Shown in pieces: positions 50,514-58,035 of a stretch of DNA of 64,000 nucleotides. The stretch is taken from positions 62,001 through 126,000 of the forward strand of contig NZ_JAGGLR010000011.1 in assembly GCF_017874715.1 (NCBI RefSeq), written 5' to 3'. Position 1 is the first letter of the stretch. Every line of letters starts with the position of its first letter. Made by a program: the position numbers and the translations under genes. The DNA is from Streptomyces iranensis. GTDB taxonomy: Bacteria > Actinomycetota > Actinomycetes > Streptomycetales > Streptomycetaceae. A model generated the notes under the pieces. The model did no database searches and was not told the DNA's origin. It saw only the letters and a program-made list of their open reading frames with translations.

Positions 50514-51326
50514 TCAGGCGCGCCGCAGCGTCGCGGTGGCGATCTCCAGGAAGTCGCGCAGCAGCTGCCTCTCGGGCCGGTCCGTGGCGACGGCCAGGCA
50601 GGTCTCGGCCCCTGGGGCGTCCGTGACGGGGAGGTGGACGAGGTCGGGGCGGGAGTAGGAGCGCGCGGCGCTCATGGAGATGAGCGCGATACCGTGCCCG
50701 GTGGCGATGAGCTCGAACTTCTCCTCGATCGAGGACATCGGCCGTGTCGTCGCGGTGATCATCTTCTCGCCGTCGAGGTCGGCGGTGGTGAGCTTCTCGC
50801 GGCGCGCCAGCGGGTGCGTCGCGGGCATACAGGCGACCCTGGGCTCGTGCCCGATGGGGATGGTGCGCAACCCCGAGGCGTCGAAGGGCTGGCGCAGGTA
50901 TGCGACCTGGGCCCGGCCGTCCCGGAGCGGCGCGTCCGGTTGCCACCACTGAGCCGGGACGACGTCGGTCTCGACGTCCGGGTGGCGCGATGTGAAGGCC
51001 CGGATCGCGGCCGACACACGCAGCCCGGGGGAGAAGGCGACGACGAGGCGCTGGGCGCCCCGTTCGGCGTCGTGTACGCGCCGCACCGCCGCGTCGACCG
51101 CCCCGAGGATCCGCTGCGCCTCCTCGTGGAGCTGTTTCCCGGCGGGGGTCAGCTCCACGCTGCGGGTGGTCCGTACGAGCAGGGCGCACTCCAACTCCTG
51201 CTCGAACGCCTTGATTTGGCGGCTGAGGACCGGCTGGGCGATGAAGAGCTGCTCCGCGGCCCGGCCGAAGTGCCGGTGCTCGGCCACCGCGGCGAAATAG
51301 CGGAGCTTGCGCAGATCGAGATCCAT
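50514..51326 (-). CDS. LysR-family transcriptional regulator
   Basis: This 270-residue regulator is short for the family, with the helix-turn-helix at residues 5-60 (LRKLRYFAAVAEHRHFGRAA, then LFIAQPVLSRQIKAFEQELE) and a complete-looking effector domain lacking the usual C-terminal extension. It is divergent from the NmrA-like gene at 51395 and probably controls it together with the following SDR gene. Its end is convergent with larC, so it could also be considered for the lar genes, but its position favours the divergent partner. Confidence 0.88.
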   Translation of the reverse strand: MDLDLRKLRYFAAVAEHRHFGRAAEQLFIAQPVLSRQIKAFEQELECALLVRTTRSVELTPAGKQLHEEAQRILGAVDAAVRRVHDAERGAQRLVVAFSPGLRVSAAIRAFTSRHPDVETDVVPAQWWQPDAPLRDGRAQVAYLRQPFDASGLRTIPIGHEPRVACMPATHPLARREKLTTADLDGEKMITATTRPMSSIEEKFELIATGHGIALISMSAARSYSRPDLVHLPVTDAPGAETCLAVATDRPERQLLRDFLEIATATLRRA

Positions 51327-51332
51327 GCCCTC

Positions 51333-51358
51333 AAGGTATCAATTGCCGGGGAAGGTAT
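51333..51358. promoter_or_regulatory. Repeated AAGGTAT words in the LysR/NmrA divergent promoter
   Basis: AAGGTAT occurs at 51333-51339 and 51352-51358, 19 bp apart, with ATCAATTGCC between. The words lie just beyond the LysR start codon and 37 bp upstream of the NmrA-like start. They may be half-sites for LysR; the evidence is limited to repetition and position. Confidence 0.45.
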
Positions 51359-51394
51359 TGGACGCCACGGGTTGTCCGCCCCGAGACTCACAAC

Positions 51395-52291
51395 ATGATC
51401 GTTATTACCGCTCCCACCGGCCAGATCGGCGGCCGGGTCATGGGAATCCTGCTCAACGAAGCCCCCAAGCGGGGCGAAGAGCTGCGTGTCATCGTGCGCG
51501 ACCCGGGGAAGCTCCCCGATGCCGTCCGCGCCCGAGTCGACGTCGTCACCGGCTCGCACGGTGACGACGAGGTCGTCGACCGGGCCTTCGCCGGCGCGGA
51601 CGCCGTCTTCTGGCTGGCCCCGCCACACCCGCAGGCGCCGAGTCTGGACGCCGCCTACTCCGGGTTCGCACGCGCCGCGGCGAAGGCGTTCACGGTCCAC
51701 GGGGTCGGACACGTCGTCGGCGTCTCGGCTCTCGGCCGCGGCACACCCGCCGCGGGCCGCGCCGGGCATGTGACGGCCTCGCTGGCCATGGACGACCTCA
51801 TCGCGGGCACGGGCGTGGCCTACCGGGCGCTCGCCTGCCCCAGCTTCATGGACAACCTGCTGCGGCAGGTGGCCTCGATCCGCGACGACGGCGTGTTCAC
51901 CGACACCGTCGCCGCCGACCGCGCGGCACCGACGGCCACCACCGGAGACATCGCCGCGGCCGCCGCCGGTCTGCTGCTCGACCGCTCGTGGGCGGGGACG
52001 GGCGAGGTCCCGGTGCTGGGCCCCGAGGACCTTTCGGCGAACGACATGGCGCGCGTCATGTCCGAGGTGCTCGGCCGTCCGATCCGCTACCAGCGGCAGT
52101 CGCTGGAGGACCTCCGCGCCGCATTCACCGGGCGCGGCGTCGGCGACGCCATCGTGCAGGGCTACGTCGACATGATGCGCTCCAAGGACGACGGCATCGA
52201 CGAGGGCGTGCGGCGCACCCCCGAGACCGCCAGTCCGACGACCTTCCGCCAGTGGTGCGAAGAGGTCCTCAAGCCGGCGGTCCAGGCGTGA
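51395..52291 (+). CDS. NmrA-like NAD(P)H-binding protein
   Basis: This 298-residue Rossmann protein starts MIVITAPTGQIGGRVMG, the glycine motif of the atypical SDR / NmrA-like group. The later blocks GVGHVVGVSALGRGTP and GVAYRALACPSFMDNLLRQV are typical of quinone-reductase-like or redox-sensing members. The classical Tyr-x-x-x-Lys is absent. It may be an NADPH:quinone reductase. The next gene overlaps its stop, so they form a pair under the LysR regulator. Confidence 0.85.
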   Translation: MIVITAPTGQIGGRVMGILLNEAPKRGEELRVIVRDPGKLPDAVRARVDVVTGSHGDDEVVDRAFAGADAVFWLAPPHPQAPSLDAAYSGFARAAAKAFTVHGVGHVVGVSALGRGTPAAGRAGHVTASLAMDDLIAGTGVAYRALACPSFMDNLLRQVASIRDDGVFTDTVAADRAAPTATTGDIAAAAAGLLLDRSWAGTGEVPVLGPEDLSANDMARVMSEVLGRPIRYQRQSLEDLRAAFTGRGVGDAIVQGYVDMMRSKDDGIDEGVRRTPETASPTTFRQWCEEVLKPAVQA

Positions 52292-52980
52292 ACGACCCCA
52301 GGACCGCTCTCATCGTCGGCGCGTCCCGCACCCTCGGACTCGGCCTCGCCACCGAGTACGCGCACCGCGGCTGGAACGTCATCGGCACCGTCCGGGGCGA
52401 GCGGCGCACCGGCCTCCATGACCTGGCCGAGGCATCCGGGGGCCGGGTCACGGTCGAGTCGGTGGACATGACGGAGCCGGACGAGATCGCCGCGCTGCGC
52501 GAGCGCCTTGCTGATCGCACGCTCGACCTGCTGTTCGTCAACGCCGCCATCACGAGGGGCAACATTCCGATCGGCGACGTACCGACGGAGATGTTCACCG
52601 AGGTCATGGTCACGAACGCGCTCAGCCCCATGCGCGTGGTCGAGTCCCTCCGCTCGCTGGTCGCCCCGGCCGGGACCATCGGCGTCATGTCCTCGCGCCA
52701 GGGCAGCCTCGGCCTGAACACCAAGGGCGGCCAGGACGTCTACCGCGCCAGCAAGTCCGCCCTGAACCAGCTGATGCGCAGCTACGCCGCCCGGTACGCC
52801 GAAGCCGCGCACACGCTGCTGCTCATGTGCCCCGGCCACGTCCGCACCGAACTCGGCGGACCACACGCACCGCTGACCATCGACCAGTCCATCGTGGGCG
52901 TGGTGGACACGATCGACCGCCACAGCGGCGAACCGGGCCTGAAATTCCTCAACCACCAGGACCAGCTCGTGCCCTGGTAG
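52288..52980 (+). CDS. Short-chain dehydrogenase/reductase
   Basis: This 230-residue SDR has the cofactor motif GASRTLGLGLA, the NAA motif (LLFVNAAITRG), a serine in MSSRQGS and the catalytic pair in VYRASKSAL (Tyr-x-x-x-Lys). GTG 52288 overlaps the stop of the NmrA-like gene. It resembles C-factor-like and divergent SDRs that act on small carbonyls. Its TAG stop is inside the 50-bp palindrome that ends the transcript. Confidence 0.88.
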   Translation: MNDPRTALIVGASRTLGLGLATEYAHRGWNVIGTVRGERRTGLHDLAEASGGRVTVESVDMTEPDEIAALRERLADRTLDLLFVNAAITRGNIPIGDVPTEMFTEVMVTNALSPMRVVESLRSLVAPAGTIGVMSSRQGSLGLNTKGGQDVYRASKSALNQLMRSYAARYAEAAHTLLLMCPGHVRTELGGPHAPLTIDQSIVGVVDTIDRHSGEPGLKFLNHQDQLVPW

Positions 52981-53028
52981 CCCGGGTGGCAGCCGCCGCA
53001 CCCGGGTGCGGCGGCTGCCACCCGGGCT
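52979..53028. terminator. 50-bp perfect palindrome acting as a bidirectional terminator
   Basis: The sequence from 52979 to 53028 equals its own reverse complement over all 50 bases (25-bp arms, including a central CCCGGG). It starts within the stop codon of the SDR gene and ends 7 bp before the stop of the convergent metallo-hydrolase gene. The transcript from either strand would form an extremely stable hairpin. Confidence 0.88.
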
Positions 53029-53034
53029 CTTCCC

Positions 53035-53823
53035 TCAACCGGCCCGCATCCTCTCGTACAGGGCCGGGTCGTGGGCGCAGATGATCGTCAGGTCGGGTTC
53101 CGCGCGCCGGTGCAGCTCACCGAGGCGGGCGTGGTTGGCGCGGACCTGTTCCAGGTCGTACGCGACGGCCGCCTCCATGGCGCGGAGGGCCGCGGGCACG
53201 GGGGCGCGGCCGTCGAGGGTGCCGGGGTGGTAGAAGGCGTCCCCGGCGTGCAGGATCCAGCGGGTGCCGGTGTCGACCGCGACGCAGGCGTGGCCGCGGG
53301 TGTGGCCGGGGAGGGAGACCAGGACGATGCCGGGCGCGACGGAGTCGAGCTCCTTGGCGGCGGCGAACCCGCGCCACGCCTCGCCGTCCGGGCTGTGTTC
53401 GACGACGCTCGGGCCGTGGGCCCACTGGGCGGGGCGGAAGCGGAGGCGTTCCCGCCAGGAGGGGGCGTGGATCGCGCCGTGTGCCTCGGCCGCGGTGACA
53501 TGGACGGTGGCGTGCGGAAAGTCGGCGAGGCCGCCGATGTGGTCGGCGTCGAAGTGGGTGAGGACGATGTGGCGGACGTCGCCGCGGTGGAAGCCGAGCC
53601 GTTCGACCTGGCGGGCGGCGGTTTCTTCGAGGTCCAGGGCCGGTTTGATGTAGTGGCGGGCCGGGCCCACGCGGCGGCCATGGGTGGCGATGTCCATGAG
53701 GCCGAAGCCGGAGTCGACGAGCACGAGCCCCTGTGCGTCCGTCTCGACAAGGAGGACGTGGCAGACCAGCCGCGGCCCGCCGCGCAGGTGCATGGTGCCG
53801 CAGTTGAGGTGGTGGACCTTCAC
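53035..53823 (-). CDS. Metallo-beta-lactamase-fold hydrolase
   Basis: This 262-residue protein has the fold signature VLTHFDADHIGG (His90, Asp92, Asp94, His95), a His-x-Asp-x-Asp-His variant common in lactonase-like members, then a SLPGHTRGH block with the third histidine and DAGDAFYHPG with the bridging aspartate. Family members hydrolyse lactones, thioesters or cyclic esters. GTG 53823 overlaps the stop of the SnoaL-like gene. It is the last gene of a three-gene operon divergent from a TetR regulator. Confidence 0.85.
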   Translation of the reverse strand: MKVHHLNCGTMHLRGGPRLVCHVLLVETDAQGLVLVDSGFGLMDIATHGRRVGPARHYIKPALDLEETAARQVERLGFHRGDVRHIVLTHFDADHIGGLADFPHATVHVTAAEAHGAIHAPSWRERLRFRPAQWAHGPSVVEHSPDGEAWRGFAAAKELDSVAPGIVLVSLPGHTRGHACVAVDTGTRWILHAGDAFYHPGTLDGRAPVPAALRAMEAAVAYDLEQVRANHARLGELHRRAEPDLTIICAHDPALYERMRAG

Positions 53824-54383
53824 GACAGGTCCGCCTTCGGAGTGTTGACGAGGGCGGGGTGCGGGGTGCCGCCGGCTTCCTTGAGGAGTCCGCGCAGGCA
53901 GCGGACGGCCAGCGGCCAGTTGCGCGGGTTGCGCAGGTTCAGGCCGCCGATCAGCTGTTTCAGCAGCGTGAGGCTGTCGAAGTAGATCCGCTCGCAGACG
54001 AGGTTCTCAGCCCCGTCTCCGTCGTCGCCGAAGATGAAGTACGCGGTCATGCGGACACGGAAGCGGTTTCCGGTGGGCGGGATCGCGCCCAGCGGGCCGA
54101 GGTGGGTGCCCAGCAGCCAGAATTCGACGATCACGGCGTCGCCGCTGTGGCGCAGGGCGATGATCTCGTGGTCCTGGTCGGGAAAGGCGCGGCGGCTGTC
54201 GCGGTAGTAGCCGCGTACGGCCGTGTCGCCGTCGTGGACCGTCATGGTGGGGATCAGCTCGTAGCGCGGATGCGGGAAGGTGGCCAGGACGTCGTCCCAC
54301 TCCTGGCGGACCTCGTCGTGGAAGTGGTCCAGGACCAGCTTCTGGCGGGACGCGAGGATTTCGTCGCTGATCACGGTGGTCAT
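53820..54383 (-). CDS. SnoaL-like polyketide cyclase/NTF2-fold protein
   Basis: This 187-residue protein has a helix (ILASRQKLVLDHFHDEVRQE) followed by the SnoaL-like pattern VHDGDTAVRGYYRDSRRAFP, DQDHEIIALRHSGDAVIVEF and PPTGNRFRVRMTAYFIF. Such proteins are isomerases, cyclases or hydrolases of small hydrophobic molecules. ATG 54383 overlaps the stop of the upstream metallo-beta-lactamase-like gene and its own stop overlaps the downstream hydrolase, so all three proteins are made together. The substrate is unknown. Confidence 0.8.
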   Translation of the reverse strand: MTTVISDEILASRQKLVLDHFHDEVRQEWDDVLATFPHPRYELIPTMTVHDGDTAVRGYYRDSRRAFPDQDHEIIALRHSGDAVIVEFWLLGTHLGPLGAIPPTGNRFRVRMTAYFIFGDDGDGAENLVCERIYFDSLTLLKQLIGGLNLRNPRNWPLAVRCLRGLLKEAGGTPHPALVNTPKADLS

Positions 54384-55483
54384 CGGTGAGTCACTGCCTT
54401 GTGGGTGAAGGTGGGGCCGGTGCCGGGGTTGGTCCAGGCGGCGGTCAGCTCGCTGGAGGGGAAGAACTGGAGGAAGCGGGGGTCGGCCTGGGCGCGGTCG
54501 ACGAGCGTCTTCTCGATGACGAGCGAGTTGTACTGCTCGGCCGTCGTCTCGATGGTGTTGGCGTTCAGGACGACCTCCTGCTGCCAGGCGCGGGCCCAGC
54601 GGGCGATGCCGGGCATGCGGGAGTGCTCGGGGGTCAGACACTCGGCGGCGATGGCGTTCTCGCTGGACGCCCAGATGCCGCTGGAGGTGTTCAGCAGGAG
54701 GGTCTGGTTGCCCAGCACATGGCCGGGGGTGGAGATGACCGCGACGCCGGGGCCGAGGAGCAGCGAGCCGTTGGCGGCGAGGAAGGCCTCGGGCCGCACA
54801 TCCCGATAGGCCTCGGGCTGGTACCAGGGCCGCTGGAGTGGGTGGAGCTCGGACATGGCCAGCAGTTCATGCCGTTGCACGATCACCTTGGCGCGGGGGA
54901 ACGCGGGCTCGACCGGACCGTCGCCGAAATCCGGCTGGGGTGTGCTGGTGCCGATCCACCGGCGCAGGTCCTGGGTGTGCAGATGGTCGAAGAGGAGGTA
55001 GTCGACGTCCTCGGGCGCGATGCCGAGCCGGGCCAGATGCCCGAGGACGGTGCCGTGTTCGGTGACCATCAGGGATCGCACCGGGCCGGGTGTGCGGCGG
55101 GCCAGCGCGGCGAAGTACGGGGTGTTGCGGCCGAGTTGGACATCGCTCGGCTCGAACAGGAGCACCCGCCGCCGCCCGTCGCTCTCGGTCCAGCGGATGA
55201 CGAGCATGCGGTTGGTGATGGCGAGGAACGGGGCGATGGCCCGGGAGGCACGGAAGAGGCCGAACCTCGTCGGATAGGGCAGGGTCACCAGGTCGCAGGT
55301 GGTGACGGTGTCCGGGGTACCGGTCGCCGCGAACTCGGTACGCAGCGCCTCCGCCCGCGTACGGGCCCACCCGAGCTGTGCGCCGTAGCCGCCGGGTAGG
55401 TCCGCGAGGCCGCCGAGGGTGGTGATCGGGGTGCCGGGCGTGGGCATGTCGAGGACGTCGGTGTCCTGCCAGGCGAGTTCCAT
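54380..55483 (-). CDS. Metallo-beta-lactamase-fold protein with an altered metal motif
   Basis: This 367-residue protein has the beta-lactamase fold order: an N-terminal strand block, the segment LLFDHLHTQDLRRW, then AKVIVQRHELLAM, VISTPGHVLGNQTLLL and NAIAAECLTPEHSR. The first metal motif reads H-L-H-T-Q-D (His167, His169, Asp172), so the usual H-x-H-x-D-H is shifted or degraded, while the later histidine is kept. It may bind one metal or have lost hydrolase activity. ATG 55483 has a GAAGGAC site. It is first in the operon, divergent from TetR. Confidence 0.75.
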   Translation of the reverse strand: MELAWQDTDVLDMPTPGTPITTLGGLADLPGGYGAQLGWARTRAEALRTEFAATGTPDTVTTCDLVTLPYPTRFGLFRASRAIAPFLAITNRMLVIRWTESDGRRRVLLFEPSDVQLGRNTPYFAALARRTPGPVRSLMVTEHGTVLGHLARLGIAPEDVDYLLFDHLHTQDLRRWIGTSTPQPDFGDGPVEPAFPRAKVIVQRHELLAMSELHPLQRPWYQPEAYRDVRPEAFLAANGSLLLGPGVAVISTPGHVLGNQTLLLNTSSGIWASSENAIAAECLTPEHSRMPGIARWARAWQQEVVLNANTIETTAEQYNSLVIEKTLVDRAQADPRFLQFFPSSELTAAWTNPGTGPTFTHKAVTHR

Positions 55484-55541
55484 CGATCGAGTCCTTCTTC
55501 CCTGGTCAGATCGTGAAGCCAGTGCGATCGCCCACCGCGAC

Positions 55542-55591
55542 ACTTGCACCGCAAGTCTTGTGGGCCGGAACGCTAGACTTGCGACGTAAGT
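55542..55591. promoter_or_regulatory. Two TetR-type operators upstream of the divergent genes
   Basis: ACTTGC-ACC-GCAAGT (55542-55556) is a perfect inverted repeat, and ACTTGC-GAC-GTAAGT (55577-55591) is a second copy with one mismatch, 35 bp away. The second overlaps TAGACT, a possible -10 element for the TetR gene. Both lie between the TetR gene (start 55613) and the hydrolase operon (start 55483). Confidence 0.75.
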
Positions 55592-55612
55592 GATGTCAAG
55601 GGAAGGTGACGC

Positions 55613-56305
55613 ATGACGGCGCGAGGAACCGGCCGTGGCAGGCGGGTCGGCCTGACCCGCGAAAAGGTGATCGCGGCAGCGGTGACGATGATCGACCGCG
55701 ATGGCCCCGACGCCTTCTCGCTGCGCAGACTGGCCACGGAGCTCGACATCGAGAACATGTCGCTCTACAACCACGTACCGAACAAGGAGGCCCTTCTCGA
55801 CGGCGTCGCCGAAGCGCTGCTGGCCGGTATCGCCTTTCCCGAGGAGGAGGGCGGAAGCTGGCAGCAGCGGATCCGGGCGCACGCCGCCGCCTTCCGCGCC
55901 GCCGCCAAGCGGCACCCGAAGGCGTTCCCCCTGGTGCTGACCCGGCCCACGCAGTCGCCCGCCGCCCTGGAGGCCATGCGCTCGACGCTGGCCTGCCTCG
56001 ACGAACTCCGCCTCGCCCCCGAGGAGACGGTCCACGTCCTGCGCGGCTACACCGCATTCATGGTCGGCTCGATCATGCGCGAACTGGGTTACGCCATCTA
56101 TCTGGGCGCCATGGACAGCGACCAGGTCCAGCAGCGCACCGAGGCCATCGCGGCCTCCGGAGACCCGATTCTGACCGCGACGGCGCCCTATCTGGCCGAC
56201 AGCGATCACGACGCGGAGTTCCAGTACGGCCTGGAGCTGATGATCTCCGGCCTGGCCGCCAAGGTCGGCGTTGCCTACGAGGCCCCACCGCGCGTATCAG
56301 CTTGA
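55613..56305 (+). CDS. TetR-family transcriptional regulator with a TetR_C-type effector domain
   Basis: This 230-residue protein is of the tetracycline-repressor type: helix-turn-helix REKVIAAAVTMIDRDGPDAF, then LRRLATELDIENMSLYNHVP, and a C-terminal TetR_C_1-like domain (residues 85-225). It has no efflux pump nearby. It is divergent from the metallo-hydrolase operon, and two inverted repeats between them are its likely targets. The ligand may be the substrate of the hydrolases. Confidence 0.9.
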   Translation: MTARGTGRGRRVGLTREKVIAAAVTMIDRDGPDAFSLRRLATELDIENMSLYNHVPNKEALLDGVAEALLAGIAFPEEEGGSWQQRIRAHAAAFRAAAKRHPKAFPLVLTRPTQSPAALEAMRSTLACLDELRLAPEETVHVLRGYTAFMVGSIMRELGYAIYLGAMDSDQVQQRTEAIAASGDPILTATAPYLADSDHDAEFQYGLELMISGLAAKVGVAYEAPPRVSA

Positions 56306-56392
56306 TGTGATGTGTCACGAGTGGGTATCCGTCTTGCGGTGGGGCGCTCACCTGGTGATGTGTGGCGACGCGGCTCGCCTAGAGTGCCGGTC

Positions 56393-57229
56393 ATGTCTCA
56401 GCCAAAGATCTTCAAGAACCATGCACAGCACCCACAGTCCACCTCGATGCCGTCCCGGCGGATGAAGAAGACCCTGATCGCGGCCGTCGGCATCGGCATG
56501 GCCGTCGCGTTGAGCGGATGCAACGAGGACACCGGCAGCGGCACGGACAAGGACACCGGTGCCGCGGAGTCGAAGGCGCCTTCCGAGGGGTCGTCCCAGT
56601 CCTCCGCCCCGGCGAGCCCCTCGGGTGATCGGCCGTTGTTCACGGGGTGGCAGACGCAGACCTCGCAGAAGCACCACTTCCAATACGACGTGCCCACCAA
56701 GGCCGACAAGTGGAAGGTCCTCGACGAGGACACGGCCCTCTCCTACACGGACAAGAACGGCCAGCCGATCGTCGTCATGACCGCGGCCGGCAACTACCGT
56801 GAGGGCGGCTGCTCGTCGAGCCCCAATCCCAAGGCCTTTGGTGAGGCGGGGAAGGGGCAGCTCGCCACCGTCGGCACCACGGGCGGCGGCAAGGACGGCA
56901 CGCTCCAGGAGAACGCCCGCAACTGGGCGGGCAACTGGGGCTTCGCCGCGTACGGCGGTGCGGACCACAAGCCCAAGATCAAGGTCAGCCAGGCCAAGCC
57001 GTGGAAGCAGGGGGGTATTGAGGGCTACACCGCGACCGCCCAGGTCACCGTCACCAACCGCCCGAGCTCATGCGTTCCGCCGAAGGCCGTCGTGCACAGC
57101 GTCGCGCAGAAGCTCCCCGACGGGACGATGCACGGCTGGGTGATCTACGCGGACCAAGGAGTCCCGAAGGCGCTGACGGACGCCCAGCTCAAGAAGATCA
57201 TGAGCACCGTCCGGTCCACCGGCAGCTGA
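56393..57229 (+). CDS. Secreted lipoprotein of unknown function
   Basis: The protein has a lipoprotein signal (MKKTLIAAVGIGMAVALSGC) with lipobox LSGC and a Ser/Ala/Gly-rich tether, then a 200-residue extracellular domain (HHFQYDVPTKADKWKVLDED, then GNYREGGCSSSP and GIEGYTATAQVTV). Three in-frame starts exist (56393, 56447, 56462), none with a good ribosome site. TAGAGT at 56380-56385 would place transcription initiation at about 56393, so a leaderless transcript starting at this ATG is possible. This type of domain is common in Streptomyces lipoproteins, but I do not recognise a function. Confidence 0.7.
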   Translation: MSQPKIFKNHAQHPQSTSMPSRRMKKTLIAAVGIGMAVALSGCNEDTGSGTDKDTGAAESKAPSEGSSQSSAPASPSGDRPLFTGWQTQTSQKHHFQYDVPTKADKWKVLDEDTALSYTDKNGQPIVVMTAAGNYREGGCSSSPNPKAFGEAGKGQLATVGTTGGGKDGTLQENARNWAGNWGFAAYGGADHKPKIKVSQAKPWKQGGIEGYTATAQVTVTNRPSSCVPPKAVVHSVAQKLPDGTMHGWVIYADQGVPKALTDAQLKKIMSTVRSTGS

Positions 57230-57299
57230 CCACCGGCCGGCTGCCGGGCAGGGCGAGCTGCCAGGCCACGGAGCCGTACGGGGGTCGCCGGATGTTCGG

Positions 57300-57440
57300 G
57301 TGCCGGACCCGGAAACGGGTCCGGCCGCACCCGGGGCGGTTCACGCTTTTGAGCGAGTCCACGTTGTAGTCGCCGGGCTTGAAGACGCTGAAGTAAACCG
57401 ACCGCCTTGTTGTTCCACTCCGCGTAGTCCCTGGTACTGG
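57300..57440 (-). pseudogene. Probable frameshifted gene remnant
   Basis: Between the lipoprotein and the GNAT gene the minus strand carries protein-like fragments in three successive frames: MGQYQ (from about 57446), DYAEWNNKAV (about 57428-57399) and VYFSVFKPGDYNVDSLKSVN (about 57398-57340). Joining them needs two +1 shifts within 50 bp. The WNN and GDYxVDSLKSV words look like the end of a small secreted beta-sandwich or crystallin-like protein, but I cannot name the family. No start or ribosome site remains. Confidence 0.35.
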
Positions 57441-57474
57441 CCCATCGTCGGGGGCAGCGGCTCGTCCAGGTGCG

Positions 57475-57792
57475 TCAGTCCAGCTCCGCTTCCAGCCACC
57501 GCAGGACATCGGGGGTCACGGGGTCGGTGATGTCGGCGAACTCACCGTGCTTCTCGACGAACTTGGCCACGTACGAGCAGACGGGCACCATCCGCTTCCC
57601 GGAGTCGCGTACGTCGGTGAGTGCCCGCTCGACCAACAGCGCGGCCAGGCCCTGCCCGGCGAACGCGTCGCCGACCTCCGTGTGATGGAAGACGCGTTGC
57701 TCACCGCGGTCGCGGTACGCGGTCAGGCCGGCGCGCTCACCGTCGACCAGGATCCCGTATCGATGCCGGGCATGGTCCGAGCCGGAAGTCAT
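57475..57792 (-). CDS. Small GNAT-family N-acetyltransferase
   Basis: This 105-residue protein is of the short YjdJ/GCN5-like type: GILVDGERAGLTAYRDRGEQ, VFHHTEVGDAFAGQGLAALL with the acetyl-CoA loop (GQGLA), and VCSYVAKFVEKHGEF. The frame is open for a long way upstream, but ATG 57792 matches the family length. No clear ribosome site precedes it. It stands alone, with the siderophore-type operon divergent from it. Confidence 0.8.
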   Translation of the reverse strand: MTSGSDHARHRYGILVDGERAGLTAYRDRGEQRVFHHTEVGDAFAGQGLAALLVERALTDVRDSGKRMVPVCSYVAKFVEKHGEFADITDPVTPDVLRWLEAELD

Positions 57793-58035
57793 TCCGACAA
57801 CGATCAGCCGGACGCGGAAGAAGCCGCCGAAGTCGCGGATTTCTTCGCCGCGCACGATGTCGGTGACCCGGTACCGGGCTGGGGCACACCCTCGGAGGGC
57901 TGAAACGCGGGAGGCTGCCGCGGGACGGCATTCGCATGCCTGCCAACGGGCGGGAACCGACGCCATCTCCGCCACGACTACTGGACCGGGGCGACGTTCC
58001 CTCGCCGTGTACCAAGTGGATCCAGGAGAGTTTCG

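Noticed and set aside
57889..58035. Iron box (DmdR/IdeR) upstream of the ABC importer
   Set aside because: I looked for a TTAGGTTAGGCTNNCCTAA-like palindrome and saw none.
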